Shown here: positions 9,823-23,296 of the stretch, piece by piece
Layout of the letters: each line of letters begins with the position of its first letter
Position numbering within the stretch: the first letter of the stretch is position 1
Program-made: the position numbers and the translations under genes
The notes under the pieces: model-generated
What the model saw: the letters and a program-made list of their open reading frames with translations, nothing else
Database searches by the model: none
What the model was told of the DNA's origin: nothing
Origin: Geoalkalibacter sp.
GTDB lineage: Bacteria; Desulfobacterota; Desulfuromonadia; Desulfuromonadales; Geoalkalibacteraceae
DNA: 64,000 bases
Assembly: GCF_030605225.1 (NCBI RefSeq)
Contig: NZ_JAUWAV010000020.1
Span: 1-64,000, forward strand
Reading direction: 5' to 3'

Positions 9823-12222
9823 ATGTCCGCGACACGCATCCTGAAATATCTGAGTCTTCTCGCCCTGCTGGCCGTGCTCGGCGGCGCCGCCGTGCTCGGC
9901 GGGGCCTATTACTACGTGGCGGGTGATCTGCCCCGCGTCGATTCCCTCGCCGACTACCGGCCGCCCATCATCACCCGCGTCCTGGCCGAGGACGGCACGG
10001 TGATCGCCGAATACTCGCGGGAGCGGCGCATCGTGGTGCCCGTCGAGCGCCTGCCGCAGCAACTGGTGAATGCCTTCGTCGCCGCCGAGGATGCCCAGTT
10101 TTTCAGCCATCCGGGCATCGATTTCTGGTCGATCCTGCGCGCCGCCATCCGCAATGTGCAGGCCGGCGGCATCGTCCAGGGCGGCAGCACCATCACCCAG
10201 CAGGTGGCCAAGAGCATGCTGCTCACCCCGGAGCGCAAGTTCTCGCGCAAGTTCAAGGAGGCGATCCTCGCCTACCGCATGGAGCAAAAGCTCTCCAAGG
10301 AGGGCATCCTCTACCTCTATCTCAACCAGATCTATCTCGGCCACGCCGCCTACGGCGTGCAGGCGGCCGCCGAAAACTACTTCAACAAGGACGTGCAGGA
10401 CCTGAGCCTCGCCGAATGCGCCATGCTCGCCGGTCTGCCCCAGGCGCCGAGCCGCTATTCGCCCTACAGCAACTTCGAGCGCGCCAAGGAGCGCCAGCGC
10501 TACGTGCTCAACCGCATGGCCGAGGAGGGCTATATCAGCGCCGACGAAGCGCGGGCGGCCTTTGCCGAGGAGCTCACCATTCACCCGCGCCTCAACCGCC
10601 ACATCGCCGGCGCCGCCTATTTCACCGAGCAGGTGCGCCGTTACCTGGAACAGAACTACGGCGAGGAACTGCTCTACAGCGGCGGACTGGAGGTGCACAC
10701 CTCCATGAATCTCGCCATGCAGCAGGCCGCCCAGGCGGCGGTGCGCGACAACCTGCGCGAGCACGACCGGCGCCGCGGCTATCGCGGGCCCCTGCGGGTG
10801 CTCGCCCCGGGCGCGATCGAGGCATTCCTCGCCGGGCAACGCGACGCCCTGGGCTCCCAGCCGCCGGCCCCCGATACGGTGCTTGAAGCCGTGCTCACCG
10901 GCGGCGACGAGCGCAACCTGCGCCTCAAGGTGGGCGGCTGGCAGGCGAGCCTGAGCCGCAACGAGGCGCGCTGGGCCGGCACCATCGAGGTGGTCGCCGC
11001 CGATCGCGAACCGCGCGGCAACGCCGAGGGCGGCGGGCGCACCCGCCTGCCCCTGGGTTCGGTCCTGCAGACGCGCCTGAGCAAGGTCAACGCCGACGGC
11101 TCCCTGGTGCTGAGCCTGGAGCAGGAACCCCTCGCCCAGGGCGCTTTGGTCGCCGTCGATCCGCGCAACGGCCTGGTGCGCGCCATGGTCGGCGGCTATG
11201 ACTTTTCCACCAGCCAATTCAACCGCGCCACCCAGGCCCGGCGCCTGCCCGGCTCGGCGATCAAGCCGCTGATCTACGCCGCCGCCCTCGACCGGGGCTA
11301 CACGCCTGCCTCCATCATCCTCGACAGCCCGCTGATCTACCGCCAGGCCGGGGGCACCGAGTGGCGGCCGAAAAACTACGACGACAAGTTCAACGGCCCG
11401 ACCAGCTTTCGCGACGCCCTCGCCCAGTCGCGCAACATCCCAACCATCAAGATCCTCGAGGACATCGGCGTGGGCTATGCCGCCAACTACGCGCGCAAGC
11501 TCGGCATCGAATCGCCCCTGCCGCGCGATCTGACCCTGGCCCTGGGCTCGGCGGCCATGACGCCCATGGAACTGACCACCGCCTACAGCGTCTTCGCCAG
11601 CGGCGGGGTGCGCCACACGCCGACCTACATCCTGCGCATCAAGGACCGCGACGGACGCATCCTCGAGTCCATCGACCCCGCCGATTTCCCAGCGGGCGTC
11701 GGCCCCGGCCAGCGTCTGCTGCGCCCCGCGCCGGAGCGGGTCATCTCGCCCACCACCGCCTATCTCATCAACAACCTCATGGAGAGCGTGGTCCAGGACG
11801 GCACCGGGCAGCGCGCCAAGGTGCTCAACCGGCCGGTGGCGGGCAAGACCGGCACCACCAACGAACTCAAGGATGCCTGGTTCATCGGCTACGTGCCGCA
11901 GCTGGTCGCCGCCTCCTGGGTCGGCCACGACCAGGAGCGCACCCTCGGACGCCAGGAAACCGGCGCCCGCGCCGCGCTGCCGGCGTGGATCAGCTTCATG
12001 CAGGAGGCGCTCAAGGAACTGCCCGCGGAGCATTTCGCCGTGCCCGACAATCTGGAGTTTCGCCCCATTGATCCGCGCAACGGCCTGCTCACCACCGAGG
12101 ACGCCGATCACATGATCATCGAGGCCTTCGCCCCGGGCAGCGCCCCGACCCGCTACGCCATGGACCAGCCCCAGCTGCGGGCGCAGGATTTCTTTCGACT
12201 CGATCTGGAGGAATTGCGCTGA
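9823..12222 (+). CDS. mrcA: penicillin-binding protein 1A, bifunctional peptidoglycan synthase
   Basis: This 799-residue class A PBP has an N-terminal membrane helix (ILKYLSLLALLAVLGGAAVL). A glycosyltransferase 51 domain follows, with EDAQFFSHPGID and GGSTITQQVAKSM, and then a transpeptidase domain. Its three active-site motifs are GSAIKP (SxxK), SRN (SxN) and KTGTT. It polymerises and cross-links peptidoglycan in the periplasm. The ATG at 9823 is the likely start; a GGAAAAAGG lies 12 bases upstream, and a TTG at 9811 is too close to it. The gene is monocistronic and converges with the TAXI lipoprotein gene. Confidence 0.94.
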   Translation: MSATRILKYLSLLALLAVLGGAAVLGGAYYYVAGDLPRVDSLADYRPPIITRVLAEDGTVIAEYSRERRIVVPVERLPQQLVNAFVAAEDAQFFSHPGIDFWSILRAAIRNVQAGGIVQGGSTITQQVAKSMLLTPERKFSRKFKEAILAYRMEQKLSKEGILYLYLNQIYLGHAAYGVQAAAENYFNKDVQDLSLAECAMLAGLPQAPSRYSPYSNFERAKERQRYVLNRMAEEGYISADEARAAFAEELTIHPRLNRHIAGAAYFTEQVRRYLEQNYGEELLYSGGLEVHTSMNLAMQQAAQAAVRDNLREHDRRRGYRGPLRVLAPGAIEAFLAGQRDALGSQPPAPDTVLEAVLTGGDERNLRLKVGGWQASLSRNEARWAGTIEVVAADREPRGNAEGGGRTRLPLGSVLQTRLSKVNADGSLVLSLEQEPLAQGALVAVDPRNGLVRAMVGGYDFSTSQFNRATQARRLPGSAIKPLIYAAALDRGYTPASIILDSPLIYRQAGGTEWRPKNYDDKFNGPTSFRDALAQSRNIPTIKILEDIGVGYAANYARKLGIESPLPRDLTLALGSAAMTPMELTTAYSVFASGGVRHTPTYILRIKDRDGRILESIDPADFPAGVGPGQRLLRPAPERVISPTTAYLINNLMESVVQDGTGQRAKVLNRPVAGKTGTTNELKDAWFIGYVPQLVAASWVGHDQERTLGRQETGARAALPAWISFMQEALKELPAEHFAVPDNLEFRPIDPRNGLLTTEDADHMIIEAFAPGSAPTRYAMDQPQLRAQDFFRLDLEELR

Positions 12223-12229
12223 GGGCGCT

Positions 12230-13210
12230 TCAGGGAACGGCGGGCAGCAGCTGGGGAGGAAGCTCGTGCCCCTGCTGCCGCCAGTAATGGACCGCGCCGG
12301 GGTGTAGAGGAATTTCCAGATCCTGCAGGGCCGCCTCCGGAGTCAAATCCGCCAGGGCCGGATGGACCTTGCGCAAGGCCTTTAGCCCCTCCTCGCTGAA
12401 GAGCCCCTCGAGGATGCGCCAGACCATGTCCCGCGAGAGCTCTCGCGAAGCCGCCAGCAGGGCGGTGTCGGCAAAACTCGTTACCGCCCGCTCCTGACCG
12501 GGATAGGTGCCGGACGCGATCTGCACCGGCCGATAGAAGGGATGGAGGTCGAAGAAATGTCCGCCGTGGGCCGCCTCCCGCAGGTTGAGCAGGCGCAGCG
12601 GCACTTGCCGCGTGGCCGCGGCAAAGGAGGCGCTCGGCACGCCGACCAGCTCCCACACCGCCACCAGGTTGCCGCGCAGCAGCTCGGCGATGGCCATGTC
12701 GTAGCCCAGATACACCGGCACGATCTGATCCCAGATGCCCAGGGCGCGAAAATAGCGCTCGGCGGCCTGCGCCGCGCCGGAGCCGGGATTGCCGACGGCG
12801 ACCCGCGCGCCGCGCAGCTGTGACGGCATGGTAATGCGACTGCTGGCAGGCACCGCGAGCTGCGCCACCGCATCATAGAGCCGCGTCAGGGCCTGAACCC
12901 TGTCGACCGCCGCCGCGCCCGGCTCCCTGCCGTAAACATCCCCCGCGTAGATCAGCGCCAGATCCAGCTTGCCCTCCTGCAACCCGCGCAGATTTGCGCT
13001 GGAGCCCGCGCTGCGCTCGACCACGAAGCGCACGCCGGGATGGGCGGGCTGGAGAATCTCCCGCAGACCTTCCGCCACCACCTGAAAAGTGCCCCCCGCC
13101 GGACCACCACCCAAACGCAGGGCGCGACCGCGCTTTTCACATCCCGCCGCGGCCCAGACGACCAGCAGCAGGCTCAGCAGCGCGGCAAGCTTCAAGGCGG
13201 ATCTGCGCAT
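12230..13210 (-). CDS. TAXI-family TRAP transporter solute-binding lipoprotein
   Basis: The 326-residue product has a lipoprotein signal (LLLVVWAAAGC, Cys near residue 24). The fold begins LRLGGGPAGGTFQVVAEGL and continues with RSAGSSANLRGL and LALIYAGDVY, all typical of TAXI (TRAP-associated extracytoplasmic immunogenic) binding proteins. These deliver organic solutes such as glutamate or dicarboxylates to a fused TRAP permease. No DctM/DctQ-type permease is adjacent, so this copy is an orphan or works with a distant transporter. The stop lies 8 bases past the converging PBP1A stop. nth is 9 bases upstream in the same direction. Confidence 0.8.
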   Translation of the reverse strand: MRRSALKLAALLSLLLVVWAAAGCEKRGRALRLGGGPAGGTFQVVAEGLREILQPAHPGVRFVVERSAGSSANLRGLQEGKLDLALIYAGDVYGREPGAAAVDRVQALTRLYDAVAQLAVPASSRITMPSQLRGARVAVGNPGSGAAQAAERYFRALGIWDQIVPVYLGYDMAIAELLRGNLVAVWELVGVPSASFAAATRQVPLRLLNLREAAHGGHFFDLHPFYRPVQIASGTYPGQERAVTSFADTALLAASRELSRDMVWRILEGLFSEEGLKALRKVHPALADLTPEAALQDLEIPLHPGAVHYWRQQGHELPPQLLPAVP

Positions 13211-13219
13211 AAGACTCCT

Positions 13220-13909
13220 TCAGCGCGACTTGGCGACCCCCACGCGGGGGCACGACGAGCTCACCGGACACCGGGAGCAATGAGGCGTCGGCGCCTTGCA
13301 GATGCGCCGTCCGTGAAAAATCAGCACATGCCCGGCCTGCGTCCATTTCGCGCGCGGCAGCAACCGACACAGATCCTCCTCGATCTGCCGCGGATCCTGC
13401 GCGCGGGTCCAGCCCAGGCGCAACGCAAGGCGCTTGACGTGGGTGTCGACCACCATCGCCGCCTCGCCGAAGGCCACGCCGCGCACCACATGAGCGGTCT
13501 TGCGGCCCACGCCCGGCAATCGCACCAGCGCATCAAGCGCTCGCGGCACTTCGCCGCCGTGGTCTTCCAGCAGCATCCGCGCCGCGGCCTGGATGTTACG
13601 CGCCTTGGCGCGAAAAAACCCCGTGGAGCGAATCAGCTCTTCAAGCTCGCCGAGATCGGCCGCCGCCGTGGCGGCGGCGTCGGGGCAGCGCGCGAACAAA
13701 AGCGGGGTCACCTGGTTGACGCGCTCGTCGGTGCATTGGGCGGAGAGCATGGTGGCCACCAGCAGCTGCCAGGGATCGGCGTGATGCAGGGCGCAATGGG
13801 CATCGGCGTGGGCCTGCTCAAGCCGGGCAAGCACCTCCAGGGCCCGCCGTCGGGCGCGCGCCGCCGGACCTTTTGCCGAGCCATCCACAGATTTCACAGC
13901 CTTATCCAC
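13220..13909 (-). CDS. nth: endonuclease III (DNA glycosylase/AP lyase)
   Basis: This 229-residue base-excision repair enzyme removes oxidised pyrimidines. The helix-hairpin-helix LVRLPGVGRKTAHVV contains the catalytic Lys. The catalytic Asp is in MVVDTHVKRLALRLG. A 4Fe-4S cluster site closes the protein with the spacing C-x6-C-x2-C-x5-C (CKAPTPHCSRCPVSSSC). The frame opens with GTG at 13909, but the first 15 residues (MDKAVKSVDGSAKGP) are not conserved and overlap DnaA-box-like DNA, so the real start may be later. It seems co-transcribed with the downstream TAXI gene. Confidence 0.92.
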   Translation of the reverse strand: MDKAVKSVDGSAKGPAARARRRALEVLARLEQAHADAHCALHHADPWQLLVATMLSAQCTDERVNQVTPLLFARCPDAAATAAADLGELEELIRSTGFFRAKARNIQAAARMLLEDHGGEVPRALDALVRLPGVGRKTAHVVRGVAFGEAAMVVDTHVKRLALRLGWTRAQDPRQIEEDLCRLLPRAKWTQAGHVLIFHGRRICKAPTPHCSRCPVSSSCPRVGVAKSR

Positions 13910-13910
13910 A
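13881..13910. promoter_or_regulatory. DnaA-box cluster at the nth start
   Basis: TTATCCACA at 13902-13910 is a perfect DnaA box. A second partial box (CCATCCACA) begins at 13881, in the same orientation and about 20 bases away. The arrangement resembles that at 6325-6343, again at a GTG start beginning GTGGATAAG. Confidence 0.45.
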
Positions 13911-13922
13911 ACCCTGCCCCTT

Positions 13923-14660
13923 TCAACTCGCCGCGACCTCCATGCCGCTGCGCTTGAGTTCCTTGACCCGGAGGGTGCAGGCCGGATCCTGGATTTCCGC
14001 GGTGAGGATCAGGGGCAGATGCGAGGCGGCGCGGCGCGCCAGGGGCGAGCGCAGGATGCGGGCGTCGAGCACGCGAATCTTGCCCTTGAGATAAGCGCGA
14101 TCGCGGCCGATGAGGGGAAAGCATGCCGGGTAGGTGGCGCTCCACAGGGGTCGCACGGCCTGGCGCAGGCGCAGGTTGAGCTCCAGATTGGCCAGGGTCC
14201 AGACGATATCGCCAAAATCGCCGAGGGCGATGGTCGGACAGACCAGGGCGTCATCGCCGAGCAGATCACGGCTGAGCAGATTATGGATCTGGCGGCCGCG
14301 ACGGCCGAAGGCGCTGCTCAGCCGCAGGTTGAACAGGTGCAGACGCTTGCCGCGCACGTCGGCGTCGCCGCGCAGGCAGCAGCCCCCCTCGCCGAGGTCG
14401 TAGCTGCGCAACCCCGCCAGGGGAAAATAGGAGAGAAAGGCGTTGCCGCCGCACAGCTCCCGGGCGTAGCCGGTCATGCCGAGGCGTTTTTCCAGCTGGT
14501 GCAATTGCCCGCGACCGGGATCGGTGTCGATGTCCTGCAAGGCGACGATATCCGGCCGACCCTCGGCGATAACCGCGGCGATGCGCTCGGGATCGATGTT
14601 CCCGTCGCCGCCCCGGCAGCGGCCGACCTGATAGGTCATGATGCGGATGGTGGCGGACAT
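13923..14660 (-). CDS. endonuclease/exonuclease/phosphatase family protein
   Basis: The 245-residue protein has the outline of the EEP superfamily: an N-terminal beta strand (IRIMTYQVGRC), an early acidic segment (PDIVALQDIDTD, with Asp-Ile-Asp where Glu is often found), FNLRLSS in the middle and ALGDFGD near residue 165. The catalytic His usually seen near the C-terminus may correspond to SHLPLIL. It may be a phosphodiesterase or nuclease; the substrate is unknown. ATG at 14660 is chosen over a TTG at 14684. nth starts 13 bases downstream in the same direction. Confidence 0.65.
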   Translation of the reverse strand: MSATIRIMTYQVGRCRGGDGNIDPERIAAVIAEGRPDIVALQDIDTDPGRGQLHQLEKRLGMTGYARELCGGNAFLSYFPLAGLRSYDLGEGGCCLRGDADVRGKRLHLFNLRLSSAFGRRGRQIHNLLSRDLLGDDALVCPTIALGDFGDIVWTLANLELNLRLRQAVRPLWSATYPACFPLIGRDRAYLKGKIRVLDARILRSPLARRAASHLPLILTAEIQDPACTLRVKELKRSGMEVAAS

Positions 14661-14809
14661 GCGCGAGGAGCTCTCCCCAAGCAACCAGGGTTGAAGACAA
14701 GAATTCCTTGTTCCCCGACAGCGGACAAGCAGGGAAAATTATAATGGATCGTCCCCGAAACTCCAGAAAGAAACGCGCTTGCCCCGGCCCTGTCCGCTTC
14801 GGCGCCCCC

Positions 14810-14844
14810 AAAAAAAGGCGGATCACCCGCCGGGGGCATCCGCC
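14810..14844 (-). terminator. intrinsic terminator after the cyclophilin gene
   Basis: Read leftward, GGCGGAT and ATCCGCC form a 7-bp stem around a GC-rich loop, followed by seven T (14810-14816). It closes the gyrA-TPR-gpsA-cyclophilin group. Confidence 0.9.
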
Positions 14845-14868
14845 TTGAAATTGCTTTTTTCGCGAAGC

Positions 14869-15378
14869 TCAGGGTTGGCCTTCGATGCTGACTTTCTGCA
14901 TGCGGTCGCCGGCCTGGATGCGCCGCACGACCTCCATGCCCTCCACCACCTGGCCGAAGATCGTGTAGCCGCCGTCCAAATGCGGCTGAGGCTCGAGACA
15001 GATGTAGAACTGCGAGCCCGAGGAGCGCCGTTCGGGATTGACCCGATCGCCCTTGCGCGCGGTGGCCACGGCCCCCACCTGGTGTTTGAGGGAGGCGTCG
15101 ATTTCCGCCGGCAGATCGTAGCCGGGTCCGCCGGTGCCGTTGCCCAGGGGATCGCCCCCCTGCACGACGAAGCCCGGCACCACGCGGTGAAAGCTCAACC
15201 CGTCGTAAAAGCCGTCGCGGGCCAGCTTACGGAAGTTGGCCACGGTTTGCGGCGCTTTTTCGGCGTAGAGCTCGATGCGAATCGTCCCGTGCTCGGTCTG
15301 AATCAGGGCGAAATCCTTGGCGGCCGCCGGTACGGCAAAAACGGCGAGCAGCCCCAAAACCATCATCCAGATGCGCAT
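14869..15378 (-). CDS. peptidyl-prolyl cis-trans isomerase, cyclophilin type, exported
   Basis: The 169-residue product begins with a signal peptide (MRIWMMVLGLLAVFAVPAAA, cleavage probably after AAA). A compact cyclophilin domain follows: YAEKAPQTVANFRKLA, FHRVVPGFVVQGGDP, GSQFYICL and YTIFGQVVEGM. These are the proline-isomerase active-site segments, including the FHR Arg and the QGGDP strand. It probably assists folding in the periplasm. The ATG at 15378 has AAGGAAG seven bases upstream, and upstream codons are not protein-like. It follows gpsA by 22 bases and ends before a strong terminator. Confidence 0.92.
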   Translation of the reverse strand: MRIWMMVLGLLAVFAVPAAAKDFALIQTEHGTIRIELYAEKAPQTVANFRKLARDGFYDGLSFHRVVPGFVVQGGDPLGNGTGGPGYDLPAEIDASLKHQVGAVATARKGDRVNPERRSSGSQFYICLEPQPHLDGGYTIFGQVVEGMEVVRRIQAGDRMQKVSIEGQP

Positions 15379-15400
15379 GTTTTTCTTCCTTTCGCCGCAA

Positions 15401-16402
15401 TTAAATCCCTTCGGATTTAAGGTCGCGGGCCATAAGATCGATGACCGCCCGGCGCGGATCCTTGTCCTCATAGAGAATCCGATACATCTGCTCGGTGATG
15501 GGCACCTCGACGCCGAGCTTCCGCGCCAGGCGATAGGTGGACAAACTGGTCTGCACTCCCTCGGCGACCATCTTCATGCCGGCGAGGATGTCCTTGAGCT
15601 TGCGTCCCCGGCCCAGTTCGATGCCGACGCTGCGGTTGCGCGACAGATCGCCGGTGCAGGTCAGCACCAGATCGCCCATGCCCGCCAGTCCCGCGAAGGT
15701 CGCCGCCTGGGCGCCCTTGGCCAGACCCAGCCGGGTCATTTCGGCGAGGCCGCGGGTGATCAGCGCGGCGCGGCTGTTGTACCCGAAGCCCAGGCCGTCG
15801 GCCACCCCGGCGGCGAGGGCGATGACGTTTTTCAGCGCGCCGCCGAGCTCCACGCCGAGAACGTCGGTGTTGGTGTAGATGCGGAAATACTCGGTGCTCA
15901 TGGCCTCCTGCACGCGCCTGGCGACGGCCGGATCGCGCGAGGCCGCCACCACCGCCGTGGGCATGCCCGCCGCCACCTCGCGGGCGAAGGAGGGTCCGGA
16001 GAGATAGCACAGCCGGTCATGAACCGCCTGCGGCAGGGTTTCCTCGAGGACCTCGGACATGGTTCGCAGGGTCTCGATCTCGATGCCCTTGGCCGCGCTC
16101 ACCACCAGGGTGTCCGGCGCGATGTGGGCGGCGGCGCGCTGCATGAGAGCGCGCATGACCTGGGAGGGCGGCACCAGCAGCAGCAGGTCGCGGCCGGTCA
16201 CGGCCTCGCGCAGATCGTTGGTGAACGCCAGGGCGGGCGCGAGGGTCACGCCGGGGAGAAACAGATCATTTTCGCGGGTGCGCGCCATGCGCTCCACCAG
16301 ATCGGCCTCGTAGGCCCAGAGGCTGACCGCATGGCCCTTGCGCGCGAGCAGATCGGCAAGCGTCGTCCCCCAGCTTCCCGCACCGATGACACCGATATTC
16401 AT
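15401..16402 (-). CDS. gpsA: NAD(P)+-dependent glycerol-3-phosphate dehydrogenase
   Basis: This 333-residue enzyme reduces dihydroxyacetone phosphate to sn-glycerol-3-phosphate for phospholipid synthesis. The Rossmann motif GVIGAGSWGTTLAD is at the N-terminus. VVSAAKGIE, LSGPSFAREVA, the catalytic Lys in ELGGALKNVIALAAG, and RNRSVG in the C-terminal domain are all present. ATG at 16402 is preferred because AAGG lies nine bases before it; an ATG three codons earlier abuts that site. It sits between the TPR gene and the cyclophilin gene in one leftward group. Confidence 0.95.
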   Translation of the reverse strand: MNIGVIGAGSWGTTLADLLARKGHAVSLWAYEADLVERMARTRENDLFLPGVTLAPALAFTNDLREAVTGRDLLLLVPPSQVMRALMQRAAAHIAPDTLVVSAAKGIEIETLRTMSEVLEETLPQAVHDRLCYLSGPSFAREVAAGMPTAVVAASRDPAVARRVQEAMSTEYFRIYTNTDVLGVELGGALKNVIALAAGVADGLGFGYNSRAALITRGLAEMTRLGLAKGAQAATFAGLAGMGDLVLTCTGDLSRNRSVGIELGRGRKLKDILAGMKMVAEGVQTSLSTYRLARKLGVEVPITEQMYRILYEDKDPRRAVIDLMARDLKSEGI

Positions 16403-16416
16403 AGGGATCATCCTTT

Positions 16417-17295
16417 TCAGATGGCTTTTCGCTTTTTTTCCATGCGCTCCCGGACCTGCGCGATGCGCTGCTCCAGCACCTCGGGTTTGGGGTAGACGCC
16501 GCGCAGTTTTTCCAGCATGTCCAAGGCGTCGATGAGCTGACCCTGCTCCTCGAAAACCGCCGCCAGGCCGAAGCGTGCCTCCAGCGCATAGAGATGGCCG
16601 GGCCAGGTCGTGAAGACCTTTTCGAATCGCGTGCGCGCCTGCTCGAAATCACCCTGCAGCGTCAGGGAAACGGCGCTGCGGTAGCCGGCCTCGGCCCCCA
16701 GGGAACTCGCGGGAAACATGGCGAGCAGCTGATCCCATTCGATGCGCGCCTGCTCGAAATTGTTGAGGCGGAAATAGGCTTCCCCGATACGATACTGGAC
16801 CTGATCCCCGTCGGCAACCCCCTGGTCGAGAAGTTTCTGATAGGCGACCACCGCCCGGCCGTAATCCTGCAGCCGATCCATGTAGAGATCGGCCGCCTGG
16901 CGCTGGGCGGCCAGGCTCAAGGGACTCTCGGGGTAGCTCTTTTCCAGTTGCAGAAAGGCCAGCAGCGCCCGCTGATCGTCGCCGAGATAGAGGTGCTGGA
17001 GTTCGCCGAGATGAAACAGCGCCTCGTCGGCGCGGGACGCATGGGGATAGAGGCGAGCCAGCTGATGGAATTGCCGCGCGGCGGCCGCGTAGTCCTTCTC
17101 CACCAGCAAGGCCTGGGCGCGGGCGAAGCGGCGCTCGGCGAAACGTTCCTGATTCACGGCATACCAACCGGCGCCGGCGCCCAGCAGCAGCACCAGGGCC
17201 AGCCCCGCCAGCAGCAGACGCCTACTCGTCTTCCGGCGTCGGTAGCTCAGCTCCTCCTTCAAAATCCGCTTCTTCAACTTCCGAATCGAGCCCAT
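16417..17295 (-). CDS. membrane-anchored tetratricopeptide repeat protein
   Basis: The 292-residue protein has a basic N-terminus, one membrane helix ([21 protein letters not shown]) and a helical-repeat domain. Repeated A/L/Y patterns such as [35 protein letters not shown] and [12 protein letters not shown] indicate TPR units like those of BamD/YbgF proteins. It probably faces the periplasm as a scaffold. The start at 17295 lies inside gyrA, overlapping its 3' end by 74 bases in another frame, so translation is likely coupled. A second ATG at 17304 is possible. No specific function can be given. Confidence 0.75.
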   Translation of the reverse strand: MGSIRKLKKRILKEELSYRRRKTSRRLLLAGLALVLLLGAGAGWYAVNQERFAERRFARAQALLVEKDYAAAARQFHQLARLYPHASRADEALFHLGELQHLYLGDDQRALLAFLQLEKSYPESPLSLAAQRQAADLYMDRLQDYGRAVVAYQKLLDQGVADGDQVQYRIGEAYFRLNNFEQARIEWDQLLAMFPASSLGAEAGYRSAVSLTLQGDFEQARTRFEKVFTTWPGHLYALEARFGLAAVFEEQGQLIDALDMLEKLRGVYPKPEVLEQRIAQVRERMEKKRKAI

Positions 17296-19738
17296 GGTCC
17301 TCATCCTTCTCGGCCAGCTTGGCGACGGCCACGATGCGTTCGCCGGGTTCGAGCACCATCAGGCGCACGCCCTGGGTGTTGCGGCCGATGATCGAGAGAT
17401 GGCCGACGGAGGTGCGCAGCACCTTGCCGCGATCGGTGATGAACATCAGGTCCGAATCTTCCTCGCACAGCTTGATGTCGACCACCTGGCCGTTGCGTTC
17501 CGAGGTCTTGATGGTGATGATGCCCTTGCCGCCGCGGCTCTGCACGCGATATTCGTCGAGGTCGGTGCGCTTGCCGTAGCCGTTTTCCGTGACCGTCACC
17601 AGGGTCGAGGAGGTCACGTCGGTGACGGTCTCCATGCCGATCACCCGATCGTCGTCCTCAAGCAGCATGCCGCGCACTCCGCGCGCGGTGCGCCCCATGG
17701 GCCGCACGTCGGTCTCCGGGAAGCGGATCGACTTGCCGTTGCGGCTGGCGAGCAGGATGTCCATGCTGCCGTCGGTGAGGCGCGCGGCGATGAGATGGTC
17801 GCCCTCGTCGATGGTCAGGGCGATGATGCCCCCGGCGCGGGGATTGGCGTAGGCCATGAGCTCGGTCTTTTTCACCGTGCCCTGCTCGGTGGCGGTGACG
17901 ATGTACTTGCCCTCGACGAATTCCTTGACGGGCAGAATCGTCATGACCTTTTCCCCTGCGGCGAGGTTGAGCAGGTTGACGATGGCCTTGCCGCGCGAGG
18001 CGCGCCCGCCCTGGGGAATCTCATGCACCTTGAGCCAGTAGACCTTGCCCTGATCGGTGAAGATCAGCACGTAGCTGTGAGTCGAGGCGATGAAGAGCCG
18101 CTCGACGAAATCCTCTTCCTTGGGACGCATGCCGGTCTTGCCCTTGCCGCCGCGGCGCTGGGCGCGGTAGAGGGACACGGCGTTGCGCTTGATGTAGCCC
18201 GTGTGCGACACGGTCACCACCATGTCCTCCTCGACGATGAGATCCTCGAGGGAGAGCTCACCGGTCTGGGCGACGATCTCGGTGCGCCGCGGATTGGCGT
18301 ATTTTTCCCGAATCTCGAGCAGTTCCTCGCGGATGATCTTGAGGATTTCCACTTCGCTGGCAAGAATCTCCTTGAGCCGTCGGATCAGGGCCAGCACTTC
18401 TTCGTACTCGGCCAGGATCTTGTCGCGCTCCAGGCCGGTCAGGCGGTGCAGGCGCATGTCGAGGATCGCCTGGGCCTGCAGCTCCGAGAAGCCGAAGCGC
18501 GCCATGAGGCGCTCCTTGGCCTCGGCGGGACTTGCCGAGGTCTTGATGATCTGGATCACCTCGTCGAGGTTCTCGAGGGCGATCTTGAGACCTTCGAGGA
18601 TGTGGGCGCGCGCCTCGGCCTTCTTCAGATCGAAGATGCAGCGCCGCGTCACCACTTCCTTGCGGTGCTCGATGAACAGATCGAGGAGCCGGCGCAGATC
18701 GAGCACCTGGGGCTGACCGTTGACGATGGCGAGCATGATGATGCCGAAGGACGACTGCATGGCGGTCATCTTGTAGAGCTGGTTGATGATCACCGCGGGA
18801 ATCACGTCCTTTTTCAGCTCGATGACGATGCGCATGCCCTCGCGATCCGATTCATCGCGCAGATCGGAAATCCCCTCGATCTTCTTGTCCTTGACCAACT
18901 CGGCGATTTTCTCGATGAGCTTGGCCTTGTTCACCTGGTAGGGAATCTCGCTGACGATGATGGCTTCGCGACCGGTGCGCTTGTCGACCTCGACCAGGGC
19001 GCGCGCGCGCATCTGAATGATGCCTCGACCGCTGCGATAGGCCTCGCGGATGCCTTCGCGACCGAAGATGAAGCCGGCGGTGGGAAAATCAGGGCCGGGC
19101 AGCTTTTCCATCAGTTCGTCGAGGCGCAGACGCGGATCGTCGATGATCGCCACCAGCGCATCGATCACCTCGCCCAGGTTGTGAGGCGGGATCTTGGTCG
19201 CCATGCCGACGGCGATGCCCTCGGAGCCGTTGACCAGAAGGTTGGGAAACTTGGCCGGCAGGACCAGGGGCTCCTGCAGGGAGTCGTCGTAGTTGGGGCC
19301 GAAGTCGACGGTTTCCTTCTCGATGTCGGCGAGCAGCTCGCCGGCCAGGCGCGCCATGCGGATCTCGGTGTAACGCATGGCGGCGGCCGAATCGCCGTCG
19401 ATGGAGCCGAAGTTGCCCTGGCCGTCGACCAGGGGATGGCGCATGGAAAAATCCTGCGCCATGCGCACGATGGTGTCGTACACCGCCGAATCGCCGTGGG
19501 GATGATACTTACCGATGACGTCACCGACCACGCGCGCCGATTTCTTGTAGGGCTTGTTCCACTCGTTGCCCAGATCGTGCATGGCGAAGAGCACGCGGCG
19601 GTGCACCGGCTTGAGGCCGTCGCGCACATCGGGCAGGGCGCGGCCGATGATGACGCTCATGGCGTAGTCCATGTAGGACTTGCGCATCTCGTCTTCGATA
19701 TTCACCGTAAATTTGTTGGGCTGTTGCGGTTCCGGCAT
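17222..19738 (-). CDS. gyrA: DNA gyrase subunit A
   Basis: This full-length 838-residue subunit breaks and rejoins DNA during negative supercoiling. The active-site Tyr is in [11 protein letters not shown] near residue 122. The quinolone-determining segment reads [19 protein letters not shown], with the Ser and Asp typical of susceptible enzymes. A GyrA box ([10 protein letters not shown]) lies near residue 540, before the beta-propeller C-terminal domain, and the end is acidic. It starts 21 bases after gyrB, and its 3' end overlaps the TPR gene. Confidence 0.98.
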   Translation of the reverse strand: MPEPQQPNKFTVNIEDEMRKSYMDYAMSVIIGRALPDVRDGLKPVHRRVLFAMHDLGNEWNKPYKKSARVVGDVIGKYHPHGDSAVYDTIVRMAQDFSMRHPLVDGQGNFGSIDGDSAAAMRYTEIRMARLAGELLADIEKETVDFGPNYDDSLQEPLVLPAKFPNLLVNGSEGIAVGMATKIPPHNLGEVIDALVAIIDDPRLRLDELMEKLPGPDFPTAGFIFGREGIREAYRSGRGIIQMRARALVEVDKRTGREAIIVSEIPYQVNKAKLIEKIAELVKDKKIEGISDLRDESDREGMRIVIELKKDVIPAVIINQLYKMTAMQSSFGIIMLAIVNGQPQVLDLRRLLDLFIEHRKEVVTRRCIFDLKKAEARAHILEGLKIALENLDEVIQIIKTSASPAEAKERLMARFGFSELQAQAILDMRLHRLTGLERDKILAEYEEVLALIRRLKEILASEVEILKIIREELLEIREKYANPRRTEIVAQTGELSLEDLIVEEDMVVTVSHTGYIKRNAVSLYRAQRRGGKGKTGMRPKEEDFVERLFIASTHSYVLIFTDQGKVYWLKVHEIPQGGRASRGKAIVNLLNLAAGEKVMTILPVKEFVEGKYIVTATEQGTVKKTELMAYANPRAGGIIALTIDEGDHLIAARLTDGSMDILLASRNGKSIRFPETDVRPMGRTARGVRGMLLEDDDRVIGMETVTDVTSSTLVTVTENGYGKRTDLDEYRVQSRGGKGIITIKTSERNGQVVDIKLCEEDSDLMFITDRGKVLRTSVGHLSIIGRNTQGVRLMVLEPGERIVAVAKLAEKDEDHGLDSEVEEADFEGGAELPTPEDE

Positions 19739-19759
19739 GATTCGCGCTTCCTTGGAAAT

Positions 19760-23249
<3,490 letters not shown>

Positions 23250-23261
23250 CGAGGATCGTTT

Positions 23262-23296
23262 TCAAAAAAAAAGCCTTTTGTGCAAAAGGCTTTTTT
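23262..23296 (-). terminator. intrinsic terminator between dnaN and recF
   Basis: On the minus strand a 14-bp helix (23267-23296) is made of AAAAAAGCCTTTT and its complement around GCAC, followed by a run of T. It lies 18 bases after the dnaN stop and 18 before the recF start. Confidence 0.85.
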
